NCBI GenBank assembly: GCA_963971225.1
Contig: OZ020267.1
Span: forward strand, 86,727,648-86,791,647
Source: Melieria omissa
Lineage: Eukaryota; Arthropoda; Insecta; Diptera; Ulidiidae
Reading direction: 5' to 3'
Length of the DNA: 64,000 bases
The position numbers and the translations under genes were made by a program. Position 1 is the first letter of the stretch. Each line of letters begins with the position of its first letter. The notes under the pieces were generated by a model that did no database searches, was not told where the DNA came from, and saw nothing but the letters and a program-made list of their open reading frames with translations. Shown piece after piece: positions 35,976-45,601 of the stretch.

Positions 35976-36611
35976 TGTAAACACCGATCGTCGAGGAGCG
36001 GGGTAAATGAAACGCGTTGGGTGCGGTTAGGGGGTTGTCGGTCTTTATTTGTCGACGTTAGAATCACGAGTGATTACAAGAAGTACATGAAACATTGAAC
36101 GAGACAAACGGCCGAAGCCGGGGAGCAGAAAATAGGGGGAAACATGAGTACAAAGGGAAAGGAAAGGAAGGGATTAGCGGTGGGAAAGACAGATCATTAG
36201 AGACAGCACTCATTTAACCATCGCGGCCGCCATTGCATATTGCAATCAATGGATGCCGCGGGCCAGACGGGCGAGGACTCCGTGGTGCAGCTTTTGCGGG
36301 TGCGGGTATGCCATCCATCGATACCTCGTCCTCGAGGGAGTGCTGCTGCAGCGGTTGGGGCGTAGTCACCGATCTGCAAATATATGAGATGTCAGTTAAT
36401 TGGAAATAAAAGTATTAAGGCTGACATCGTGGGAATGAGAAATCGCGGCTAAGCTGCGGGGTTCGCTTAAGCTAAAGCCGGGGGAATATGGAAATATATA
36501 AATTTGGACGAGTTGCCATTTATTAGGGAAAGTGAGAACTTCGAGAAGGTTATTATTTTGTACGTTATAATAAAATATGTTTGTAGGGCTCGAGAGAAGC
36601 AGGAGAACCGA
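35976..36611 (-). repeat. 3' LTR of the minus-strand gag-protease BEL element
   Basis: It matches 1649-2284 of the array. It begins tgtaaacaccgatcg on the plus strand, directly after the ctctg repeat. The inner border is approximate, since no clear TG start can be seen on the LTR's own strand. Confidence 0.8.
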
Positions 36612-36742
36612 CCGAAATGTCGGCTTGCTTTTCGAGAGGGTGGTGGCAGTCAACAGCTCTTTGATCCGGAATTGGAACTGTGTGAGCATGAGAATTACTG
36701 GAGCTTTTCCACCAGAGAATGAGATCTTATAGATCTTGGAGT

Positions 36743-39190
36743 TTATACCCGATCAGTCCGACGTCTGCAAGATTTGCAGCTCTTGGAGCATGTCGCATGT
36801 CGGGTTGGAGTCGATGCAATGAGGAACTGCGAGGGAATGCAATTTCCGTCAGTTGCTGTGAATGTGGGCCGTTGTTGTCGAACCCTTTTGGGGGACCTCA
36901 TTAGAGGCGAAAGCCATCCAGCCGGGCCGAAACGTTTGGCAACGAAGGGGGAAATTTGCCGGTTTGAGTATGAGTTTGCAGGAGTGGTGGGTTCAAAGCG
37001 ATTTTCCATTATTTCCGGGGGTGGAAACCCTACGGGATTAAGGGTGGCAATCACTTGTGAAAGGGCTTTCTTTTGTGCGGGAAGAAGGGCGGGTCCAGTA
37101 TGCATATGGCGACTTGGTACCTCTGTGGCACATGTCAAATGCGAAGGGAGTACTGGACCGCTTAATACCCAACCGAAGACTGTATGCTGAGCAAGTAAAC
37201 TGCCACATACATTTCGGTGGATACCTTCGAGCATGATCTGCGGGATGAGATCACTGCCAATCACTATATCGATCTCTGCTGACTTGAAGGGGTTTGGATC
37301 AGCGAGATTTAGCATGGCGAAATTTTTCATATTAGGGTTGTGTATGTGACGAGGTGGGAGCAATTTCGTAAGCTCTTGGAGCACGATTGCTTGCACGGGG
37401 AGTTTCGTGCTCGATTGGGGGACTGCCATAGTCAAGAAGCATGTATGATTGGCATTTTGCACAATCTGACCGCCCATGCCCGAGATTTGAAAGGGGGATT
37501 TCTCGATTGGCAATTTAAGGCGTTTCTGGACCTTCGAAGAAATAAAGGTACGCTGAGAGGCTTGGTCGATCAACGCTCGAACTTTAAACAACTTTCCTGC
37601 GTGCTCAATAGACACCAGTGCCGTAGGCAGAAGGGATTGGGTGCCATTATTGGAGTGTAAAGCTTGTACTTGGATCGTACTTTGCCTGGAAGATGTGCAG
37701 GGTTGCGCATCCGAAAGGGGGGAATGAGTAACGGAGTTATGCGATCGTTTTGGAGCTGTTGCGACCTGTGGAGTGGTCGAATGTGACCAGTTAGGAGTAT
37801 GAGAGGGTTGCGCATTGCCTTTAGGGAAATGAAGCATGGAATGGTGCTTCTTTTGGCAATATACGCACGTAAAATTGCTTGTACAATCTTTAGTGAGATG
37901 CGAGGTAGCAAGACAACTTACGCAGAGATTGTGCTTCTTAACGTATTTTAATCGACTCTGGGGCGTGAGTCCTTTGAAGTTCTGGCAAGTCCGTATGGGA
38001 TGATTTGCGTTGCAGAGTTTGCACGCGAAGTCCCTTTTCACTTGAGTGTGATAGTTTAGGGATTTGTGTGGCCGATTTGGGAGGACATTGGAAGTCGAAG
38101 GTTGAGACGGTTTCGGCTTAGAAGGGCGAATACTTTGAAGCCGTTCAAGTACCTCATATCTGCCGGTCAAGAATTCATCCATTTGCGACCCGGGTGGCAG
38201 ATCCTTCCGGGATGTCAATGATTGCTCCCATAGAGCAAGTGTCTCTTGGGGCAATTTGGTACAACATATGTAAACCAATAGCGGATCCCAATTGTCAGTG
38301 TCTACGGCCTGAGAATTGAGAACAGACAGACAATTGTTTATAGTGCTTTGGATCCGCTGTAGCGCCTCACTATTTTCAGTGTGGGCAGGAGGGATATTTA
38401 AAAGAGATCTGATTTGGGTGTCAACGAGTATGCGTTTATTTTCGAAGCGGGATCTTAGGGCTTCCCACGCGAGTCTGAAATTCTCATCGGTTAATGCATA
38501 TTGCTTTACAATAGCACCGGCTTTACCTTGCGTCTTGTATCGGAGGTGATACAATTTTTGGGCTGGAGTGAGCTGGGGATGGTTAATGTAAACCGCGGTA
38601 AACATGTCCCGAAAGGACGGCCACTGCTCATAGCCCCCGAAAAAGGTTTCGGTATCACAAGGTGGAACTTGTAGGCAAATGTAGGGGGTATTTGCTGGTT
38701 CTAGGGGCCGAACCGGTTTCATATGCGCAGCGGGCTGGGGGGACTGAGTTTGGAGCATCTCAACGATGTCCAACATCTGAGCCATGCACAACTCGTACTG
38801 GTCTGTGCAGGCGTCAATTTTTTGCCTAGCCGACTCTTTGAAACCGTCGGGCTGGCTGTTGTCTTCAGCAATAAAGACTGCCTCTTGTGCGCACAAAAGC
38901 CTCTCCAATTGGGCTTGCAAATTTTTTTGCTTAATTTGGACCAGGGATTTGGTCAAATCTTCAATGGGAATCGATGAAAATTGTGTGCATAATTGCACGA
39001 GTCTATCGGACTCGAAAATAAATTTTCCAACACTAGGATCGGTTGCTTTCGGACTAGAGATTTTGGAGCGAGTGTTTGGTGGCTCCCGAGTTACAGGAAC
39101 TGTCAAATGTGATTTAGATGACTTTGCGTATCTGGAGGAAGGAGTCTCCATTGTGACAAGTTGGCGTTTGGGGGATCGCTCAACAGGCAT
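36743..39190 (-). CDS. gag-pr: BEL gag-protease fusion, 815 codons, non-autonomous
   Basis: The frame is intact from MPVERSPKRQL. It shows a capsid-like domain (FFGGYEQWPSFRDMF, FENKRILVDTQI), then zinc knuckles (CKLCNANHPIRTC, CVSCLATSHLTKDC, CVYCQKKHHSMLH). A BEL-type protease follows (VRALIDQASQRTFIS through GSDLIPQIM and FGWVLSGPV). After PPEIMENRF the sequence jumps within ~20 residues to FGPAGWLSPL, which in whole BEL elements lies beyond RT. The last ~60 codons read another frame. The RT, RNase H and integrase region is thus deleted. The plus-strand relative at 47408-48473 has the same joint, so this is an inherited family structure rather than private damage. Confidence 0.88.
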   Translation of the reverse strand: MPVERSPKRQLVTMETPSSRYAKSSKSHLTVPVTREPPNTRSKISSPKATDPSVGKFIFESDRLVQLCTQFSSIPIEDLTKSLVQIKQKNLQAQLERLLCAQEAVFIAEDNSQPDGFKESARQKIDACTDQYELCMAQMLDIVEMLQTQSPQPAAHMKPVRPLEPANTPYICLQVPPCDTETFFGGYEQWPSFRDMFTAVYINHPQLTPAQKLYHLRYKTQGKAGAIVKQYALTDENFRLAWEALRSRFENKRILVDTQIRSLLNIPPAHTENSEALQRIQSTINNCLSVLNSQAVDTDNWDPLLVYICCTKLPQETLALWEQSLTSRKDLPPGSQMDEFLTGRYEVLERLQSIRPSKPKPSQPSTSNVLPNRPHKSLNYHTQVKRDFACKLCNANHPIRTCQNFKGLTPQSRLKYVKKHNLCVSCLATSHLTKDCTSNFTCVYCQKKHHSMLHFPKGNAQPSHTPNWSHSTTPQVATAPKRSHNSVTHSPLSDAQPCTSSRQSTIQVQALHSNNGTQSLLPTALVSIEHAGKLFKVRALIDQASQRTFISSKVQKRLKLPIEKSPFQISGMGGQIVQNANHTCFLTMAVPQSSTKLPVQAIVLQELTKLLPPRHIHNPNMKNFAMLNLADPNPFKSAEIDIVIGSDLIPQIMLEGIHRNVCGSLLAQHTVFGWVLSGPVLPSHLTCATEVPSRHMHTGPALLPAQKKALSQVIATLNPVGFPPPEIMENRFEPTTPANSYSNRQISPFVAKRFGPAGWLSPLMRSPKRVRQQRPTFTATDGNCIPSQFLIASTPTRHATCSKSCKSCRRRTDRV

Positions 39191-39577
39191 TTTAATTGGA
39201 AAAGCTCGACAAAGGGTAAAAAATTTAAATTAATATTGTATAAATGTAGGGTATGGGAGAAATAGACGTGTAGTCTAACCGCGTCCGCGCGAACGATGTT
39301 TGAGAATGGGAAGAGTTGGGAATGTGGCAATTCGTTAAAACGAATTTGAATACTTGTAGAGCAAAAGAGGTTACACCCGTGTATGTGCAAACGTGTAGGG
39401 AAATATACATATATATGTATATAAATATGTATATATGGGAACAGACAAAATTTTTGAATGTGAATGGGTATTAAACAGGAATGTGTATATGGAAATTAAG
39501 TAACTTTTTTGTAAATGTGAGTAGGGAATGTATTTAAAAGAATGGGAATTGTATGTACTAGAATATAAATATAATAT
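39191..39577 (-). other. BEL leader, proximal part
   Basis: It is the reverse complement of the array leader, with tatgtata-type simple repeats, and is interrupted at 39577 by Gypsy. It continues at 45602. I see no gene in it. Confidence 0.75.
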
Positions 39578-40004
39578 TGTAACGATGAGCCAGTCTGTCG
39601 CGGTGCAAAGCAACCCTGCCGCTACGTGCCGTGCCATAACCCAATCTGGCAACGACGGCCGCGATAGTAACTTTTAGCCCAACCTGGCAACGATGGTCGC
39701 GGTCATCAGGGAAACTTCTAGTCCAATCTGGCAACGTGCGAGAACGATCTGCGCGACGGCCGGACAGAGTATAAAAGGTGGCCAGATGCGGTACAGCGAG
39801 CCAGTCTGGTTTTGACAAGTGAAGTTGCCACACGGAATAATCAAGCAAATACTTAAGTGTACGAACAGTGAAGTGTAAACTGTGAATAATAAAGTGACTG
39901 TTGTTGTATTTTATTGTCTGCGTTTAAGAAACTGACTGTGTTTTATTTTCAAATCACACAATCCAGAGATACGTGACAGCCCACTAGACTTAATATTCGT
40001 AACA
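39578..40004 (+). repeat. 5' LTR of the Gypsy element
   Basis: It runs TGTAACGATGAG ... ATTCGTAACA. Two imperfect repeats of ~43 bp built on ccaacctggcaacgatggtc lie upstream of a TATA box (tataaaag, 39770-39777). An aataaag polyadenylation signal lies near 39888. The primer-binding site follows after two bases. Confidence 0.93.
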
Positions 40005-40006
40005 TT

Positions 40007-40024
40007 TGGTGTCAGAAGTGGGAT
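40007..40024 (+). promoter_or_regulatory. Primer-binding site of the Gypsy element
   Basis: The sequence tggtgtcagaagtgggat starts two bases after the 5' LTR with the TGG that pairs to a tRNA CCA end. I do not assign the tRNA. The same sequence is beside the 5' LTR of the second Gypsy copy. Confidence 0.8.
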
Positions 40025-40104
40025 TGTAGAAAATTGAAAATAAACGAAAAGTAACAAAACAAAAAAAAAACTAAATAAATAAATAAAAGTATAACAGCAC
40101 GGAC

Positions 40105-41577
40105 ATGGTTAAACTCGAGCTGCTGAAGGTGGACCAGCTGGAGAAGGAGCTGGCTGCCTGGAATTTGCCGACTGCTGGCGGGAAAGTGGAGTTGCAGCTG
40201 CGCTTGCGAGAGGCGTGTGAATCACGAGGCATCGATTGGGCTGCACACGAGTTCGGAACGCAGGAACAAGAGGCGTCGGCCAAAGTGGAGGAATCGCCTG
40301 CGGGTGCTGCGTCGATCCAAAGTACGGCTGCACCGGCTGGACCACTACAAGCATTAGACATGAGCCAGCTAATGAGTGCAATAAAAGGCATGTTCGAGAC
40401 TTCCAATCGTGAAAATCGTGAAATGTCGGCGCAGATGGCAGCGAAAATGGAAACTGCAAATCAAGAGATGGCAGCGAAAATGGAAACTGCAAATCAAGAG
40501 ATGGCAGCGAAAATGGAAACGGCGACCCATGAAATATCGGCGCAAGTGTCGGAGCGAATAGAAGTCAAGCTTCAGGAAAGCTCTGCGCGCTTGGAGCAGA
40601 AGGTAGAGGAAATCTCCAATAGGCTGAACGGGAAAGTTGAGCATCTTGAGACGCGCATGGACAATTGGGACAAACGAGTTGACAACCTGGATGAGTCCTT
40701 GAACAAACGAGTTGACAGTCTGGAAGATTCGATGCATAGAAAGATAGACGAACGACTTCGAGAGGTACAGCCACGAGAATGTTTGCCACCGGTTCAGGAC
40801 GGTTTTGCTGGCAGAACAGAAGTGCCTACTTATGATGGTGCTGCGCCGTTCGATACATTTAAATTGCAATTCGACTTGGCTGCTTTGGAAAATCAGTGGA
40901 CAGATATCAGGAAAGGTCGGAGGTTGGCACTGGCGCTGAAAGGTCCTGCGGCCGAGGTGATCAAATCAGTACCAGAATGTTTAAGAAGTGATTACGGTGC
41001 CATCATGAGAGCGTTGGCAGCGAAGTATAGCAACGAGCACAACCATGCGCTATACTACTGTGAGCTGAAGAACCGCAAGCAAAGGGCCAACGAGGCGCTG
41101 CAGACATATGCAGCAGACATTGAGCGGCTCGTACAGTTGTGCTACCCGAAATTTGGTGCTGATGATCTCGAGAGGATGAAGATCGAGTCGTTTATTGAAG
41201 GTCTTCATGATCCAGAAACACGTCGCAGTGCGTTGATGATGGGCAAGCCGACATTTAAGGAGACGGTAACCAGCGCGATGACATATGAAGCGGCATGGAT
41301 TGGGAGCACTCGGTATGCACCTGCAAGGATACGCCAGATTCAGGCGGACAACGACATTCCGATCCAGGCCATAAGCTCTGAGATGCCGGACAGGCCACGG
41401 GTGGTCTCCTCTAAAGTTGTTTGCTGGGTATGTGGCAAGCAGGGCCACATATCACGAGACTGCCGCCAACGAAAGAGGCGTTCCCGTTCCCGATCGCAAT
41501 CGCCTGAAGCAAGGAATGCTGACAATCGAGGCCCAGCCAACAAGCGCAGTGCTGAGGACGGCGAGTCGTTAAACTAA
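40105..41577 (+). CDS. gag: Gypsy gag with an N-terminal SAP-like motif
   Basis: This is an open frame of 490 codons. Residues ~2-36 (KVDQLEKELAAWNLPTAGGK onward) fit the SAP helix-extended-helix pattern, a nucleic-acid-binding motif of chromatin proteins. Residues ~90-225 are a long heptad-rich coiled coil with a perfect repeat of EMAAKMETANQ. The capsid-like domain spans ~245-400 (TYDGAAPFDTFKLQFDLAAL, ALQTYAADIERLVQ). A CCHC knuckle (CWVCGKQGHISRDC) and an arginine/serine-rich tail close the protein. It forms the particle shell and binds RNA. The stop codon directly follows the heptamer gttaaac, and pol continues in the -1 frame. Confidence 0.93.
   Translation: MVKLELLKVDQLEKELAAWNLPTAGGKVELQLRLREACESRGIDWAAHEFGTQEQEASAKVEESPAGAASIQSTAAPAGPLQALDMSQLMSAIKGMFETSNRENREMSAQMAAKMETANQEMAAKMETANQEMAAKMETATHEISAQVSERIEVKLQESSARLEQKVEEISNRLNGKVEHLETRMDNWDKRVDNLDESLNKRVDSLEDSMHRKIDERLREVQPRECLPPVQDGFAGRTEVPTYDGAAPFDTFKLQFDLAALENQWTDIRKGRRLALALKGPAAEVIKSVPECLRSDYGAIMRALAAKYSNEHNHALYYCELKNRKQRANEALQTYAADIERLVQLCYPKFGADDLERMKIESFIEGLHDPETRRSALMMGKPTFKETVTSAMTYEAAWIGSTRYAPARIRQIQADNDIPIQAISSEMPDRPRVVSSKVVCWVCGKQGHISRDCRQRKRRSRSRSQSPEARNADNRGPANKRSAEDGESLN
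41568..41574 (+). promoter_or_regulatory. Candidate -1 ribosomal frameshift site between gag and pol
   Basis: In the gag frame it reads tcG TTA AAC TAA. Slipping back by one gives an open pol frame that runs into the protease. GUUAAAC is a known functional slippery heptamer in arteriviruses. The site is identical in the second Gypsy copy (near 53785-53800, minus). No RNA structure downstream was computed. Confidence 0.5.
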
Positions 41578-41666
41578 AACGGGTCAGCCCAAAGGGGCGT
41601 GAGCTGATCCCCACAATCTGTCGCCCCACCGTCCTTGTCTCACAGCTGAAACGACAGCCCAGCAGC

Positions 41667-43708
41667 TTGACAATTGAAGGAAGGATGGATGGAAAGTTGT
41701 TCGTGTTGACACTGGATACTGGAGCGTCATATTCGATCATAAAGAGGAAGCTGCTGAAGAACTGGGAACCGCTGCATGGCATACAGCTGCGGACTGCGAC
41801 TGGCGAGCGCGCGCCGGTAAGAGGGAAAGTTACAAAAACGATTGCTATCGGCACCAGCAGCCTGGAACATGAGTTCATCGTCGCGGACGACGTGATTATC
41901 GGCGTGGATTTCATGATTAGGCACGGTTTTACGCTGGACCTGAAGGAAAATGTGCTGAGATATGGCAATGTTGAGTTCCCGCTGCACACCGGCTATGAGC
42001 GAAGCGTGGCGGTAAGGAAGGTTTTATCGTGTCAACACAGGAGGATACCAGCGAATTCTGAGGCGATTGTGTGGGCAAAGGTGGACGAGGACGATGGGAC
42101 GAGTCGGCTGTGGGTAGTAGAAGCACCGAAGCAAGGACACGACAACATCATCATCGGACGTACATTAGTGGAACCTAAAAATGGAAGGATACCAGTCAGA
42201 ATACTGAACCCCCTGAATGCACCCGGATATGTCGGAAAAGATGAGGTAATTGGCGAGTGTAAGTGTAAGGTAGCAGTGGTCAATTGCGAGAGTAGCCCGC
42301 CTGGAGGTAATGAGAAGAGCGTGTTTAACATGGACGCCATACCGCAGGAGAACCAGTGGAGCAACGAGTTGTCGGCCAAGCAGAAACAGAAGGCGAGGTC
42401 ACTCCTGCAGCACTATGGGTCAATATTTGCGGCGGAAGCAGGCGGAAGAACAGCCATAGTGAAGCACAACATCGACACCGGAAGTGCAAAACCGATTCGC
42501 CAACCGCCAAGACGAGTTCCTCTGGCCAAGAGGGAAGAGGTCGCAAATTTGATCGAAAACATGCAGAAAGACAAGGTCATAGAGCCTTCTTCGGGCCCCT
42601 GGTGCTCGCCGGTCGTGCTAGTCAAGAAAAAAGATGGCAGTACCCGGTTTTGTGTGGACTATCGGAAGCTCAATGATGTGACCAAGAAGGACAGTTATCC
42701 ACTACCTCGGATCGATGACACCCTGGATACACTGTCAGGCACGCAGTGGTTCTCCACGCTCGACTTACGCAGCGGCTATTGGCAGGTAGAGCTTGCAGAC
42801 AAGGACAAGGAGAAAACGGCTTTCAGTGTTGGCGATGGTTTGTGGCAGTTCACCGTCATGCCGTTTGGACTCTGCAACGCACCAGCAACATTCGAGCGGC
42901 TAATGGAACGCGTGCTAAAAGGGCTGCATTGGCGGACGTGTCTGGTGTACCTCGACGACATAATCGTAATGGGTAAAAGCTTCGACGACCACCTGGGAAA
43001 GCTGAAGGAGGTATTTGAGCGGATACAAAAAGCCGGGCTTAAACTCAACCCAAAGAAGTGCTCGCTGTTCCAAAAGGAGGTCAAGTATCTGGGCCATACG
43101 GTTTCCGCCCGCGGAGTGCATACGGATGAAGGCAAAATCACGGCGGTGAAGGAGTGGCCCCGACCACGCAATCTACACGAACTCCGCAGTTTCCTGGGCC
43201 TGTGTACATACTACCGCCGATTTGTTCCGGGATTCGCGAACATAGCCAGCAGCTTGCACAAACTGACGAAAAAGAGCCAAGCTTTCGAGTGGAGCGAGGA
43301 GCAGGAACAGGCTTTTGCACGTCTGAAGGAAAAACTGTGCAGTGCTCCAATTCTGGCCTTCCCCGTGCCTGGGGAGATGTTTGTGCTGGATACAGATGCA
43401 AGCGGGAATAGTATTGGCGGTGTGCTATCACAGATAATAGACGGCCAGGAACAAGTGATAGCGTACTACAGTAGGGTTCTATCGAAACCGGAACGCAACT
43501 ACTGTGTGACACGGAGAGAACTGCTGGCGGTATTGGACTGCGTAAAACACTTCCACAAATATCTGTATGGACAAAGGTTTCGCCTGCGCACAGATCATGC
43601 GGCATTGAGATGGCTCCTGAACTTTAAAGATCCTGAAGGGCAATTGGCGCGGTGGATCGAGCGACTGCAGAGCTACGACTACACGATAGAACATCGCAAG
43701 GGCATAGC
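41667..43708 (+). pseudogene. pol: Gypsy pol, N-terminal part: protease, RT, RNase H
   Basis: The first methionine is at 41667, but the frame is open back into the end of gag. The aspartic protease shows LTLDTGASYSII. RT shows YPLPRIDDTLDTL, FSTLDLRSGYWQV, MPFGLCNAPATFERL and the catalytic YLDD in LVYLDDIIVMGK. RNase H shows FVLDTDASGNSIGG and the later LRTDHAALRWLL. Near 43705, one base is missing compared with the second copy, within gggcatagcc. The frame leaves pol and stops at 43796. This single lesion separates RNase H from integrase. Confidence 0.9.
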
Positions 43709-45163
43709 CATGGAAATGCCGATGCTTTGTCACGCCGTCCGTGCCATGTCGAATGCAGGCAGTGTTCACGAGCCGAGAGCAAAAAGCAGATTGTAGACGT
43801 CCGGTTGATAAGCGTTATGCCAGAGGAAGAGTGGTCTGCGGAGAGGCTACAAAAGGATCAGCGCGTGGATGCGGATCTTGCAAAAATCGTCGAAGGCAAG
43901 GAGCAAGGCGCACGTCCAGACTGGCAGGAGATGGCTGGTGAAAGCCCGATCGCTAAGGCTTACTGGGCACAGTGGAAAAGTCTGCGGCTGAAGGAAGGCT
44001 GCCTGTACCGCGAATGGGAGAGCGCGGATGGTCGTACCAGCAACCCTCTAATGGTAGTGCCGAAAACCAGAATCAACGAGGTCATCGAGGCATACCATAA
44101 CGACTCCAGTGGAGGACACCTAGGCATCACCAAAACCGTCGCCAAAATAAAAAGACGATTCTACTGGGTAGGATGTCAGGAGTCTGTAGCCGAGTGGATT
44201 AAGAGCTGCGACCGATGTTCAGCCGCGAAAGGGCCGACAAGAAAATCTCGAGGCCGCATGCAGCAGTACAACGTGGGAGCGCCCTTCGAGCGGATTGCTA
44301 TGGACGTCGCCGGCCCATTCCCAACTAGCACCCAAGGCAACAAATATGTGCTGGTCGTAATGGATTACTTCAGCAAATGGCCCGAAGTGTACCCTATTCC
44401 TAACCAGGAGGCCACCACGATCTCGGAAAAGCTGGTAAACAACTGGGTAGCCAGGTTCGGAGTTCCGTTGGAGTTGCACTCAGATCAAGGCCGGAATTTT
44501 GAGTCTGCGGTATTCAAGGAAGTGTGTGAGCTGCTGGGGATAAGGAAAACGCGTACCACTCCTTTGCACCCACAGTCCGACGGCATGGTGGAACGCTTTA
44601 ACCGGACACTGGAGGAATACCTGCGGAAAGTGGTAGGCAGGAATCAAAAGGATTGGGACACGCACATCCCCCTGTTCCTGATGGCGTATAGGTCAGCCCC
44701 GCACGACACGACATCACTCACTCCAGCCCGGGCAGTGTTCGGCACAGAGTTGCGGTTACCCGCTGACTTGAAGTTCGGGGTAGTCAGCACGACGGGAGGC
44801 GCTAAGACGGACTACGTGGCCAATAAGCGGGCGGAACTGGAGGAAATTCACCAGTTTATAAGGAGCCGCCCCAAACTGGTCAGCGATAAGGTGAAAGCCA
44901 GATATGATCTACGGGCCAACTCAGCAGGGTTCCAAGAAGGCGATTTGGTAATGCTCTACAACCCGCAGCGGAGGAAAGGTTTGTCTCCGAAACTCCAAGC
45001 GTCATGGGAAGGACCTTACGAAGTCGTGACTAGGATTAACGACGTGGTATACCGGATTCAACGTTGCAGCAATAGAGGCGCTAAGCTGAAGGTAGTCCAT
45101 TTGGAGCGCCTGGCGCCTCATCACAGCGGAGCCTCGGCACTTGTTCGGGACGAACAAGTCTAA
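43709..45163 (+). pseudogene. pol: Gypsy pol, C-terminal part: integrase
   Basis: It is in the shifted frame, open from upstream of the break to the stop at 45163. It shows the zinc-binding region (HLGITKTVAKIKRRFYWVG, CDRCSAAKG). The core has catalytic residues in MDVAGPFP, LHSDQGRNFES and GMVERFNRTLEEY, and a C-terminal chromodomain-like beta region follows (EGDLVMLYNPQRRKG, KLQASWEGPYEVV). The stop is 12 bases before the 3' LTR. Without frame recovery it cannot be made as part of pol. Confidence 0.9.
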
Positions 45164-45174
45164 GTGGTGGGCAG

Positions 45175-45601
45175 TGTAACGATGAGCCAGTCTGTCGCGG
45201 TGCAAAGCAACCCTGCCGCTACGTGCCGTGCCATAACCCAATCTGGCAACGACGGCCGCGATAGTAACTTTTAGCCCAACCTGGCAACGATGGTCGCGGT
45301 CATCAGGGAAACTTCTAGTCCAATCTGGCAACGTGCGAGAACGATCTGCGCGACGGCCGGACAGAGTATAAAAGGTGGCCAGATGCGGTACAGCGAGCCA
45401 GTCTGGTTTTGACAAGTGAAGTTGCCACACGGAATAATCAAGCAAATACTTAAGTGTACGAACAGTGAAGTGTAAACTGTGAATAATAAAGTGACTGTTG
45501 GTGTATTTTATTGTCTGCGTTTAAGAAACTGACTGTGTTTTATTTTCAAATCACACAATCCAGAGATACGTGACAGCCCACTAGACTTAATATTCGTAAC
45601 A
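45175..45601 (+). repeat. 3' LTR of the Gypsy element
   Basis: It is 427 bp with one difference from the 5' LTR. The purine-rich gtggtgggcag just upstream is the likely polypurine tract. The target duplication atat follows at 45602. Confidence 0.95.

Larger units (their letters stand above)
39578..45601 (+). mobile_element. Gypsy-type LTR retrotransposon, near-intact
   Basis: It is 6,024 bp with 427-bp LTRs (39578-40004, 45175-45601) that differ at one visible base (gttgttg against gttggtg). It is flanked by the 4-bp duplication atat (39574-39577, 45602-45605). The order is LTR, primer-binding site, gag, pol (protease, RT, RNase H, integrase), LTR, with no env. The LTRs suggest very recent insertion, but pol carries one frameshift near 43705. 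Confidence 0.95.

Noticed and set aside
36774..37190. A 138-codon plus-strand frame over the BEL protease
   Set aside because: It is opposite the real minus-strand gag-protease frame and has no recognisable domain.
40109..40492. Antisense open frames over the Gypsy gag and pol
   Set aside because: They are shadows of the real coding frames, with no start context or domain.
45100..45175. An env gene in the Gypsy element
   Set aside because: Integrase ends at 45163 and the LTR begins at 45175, so there is no room.
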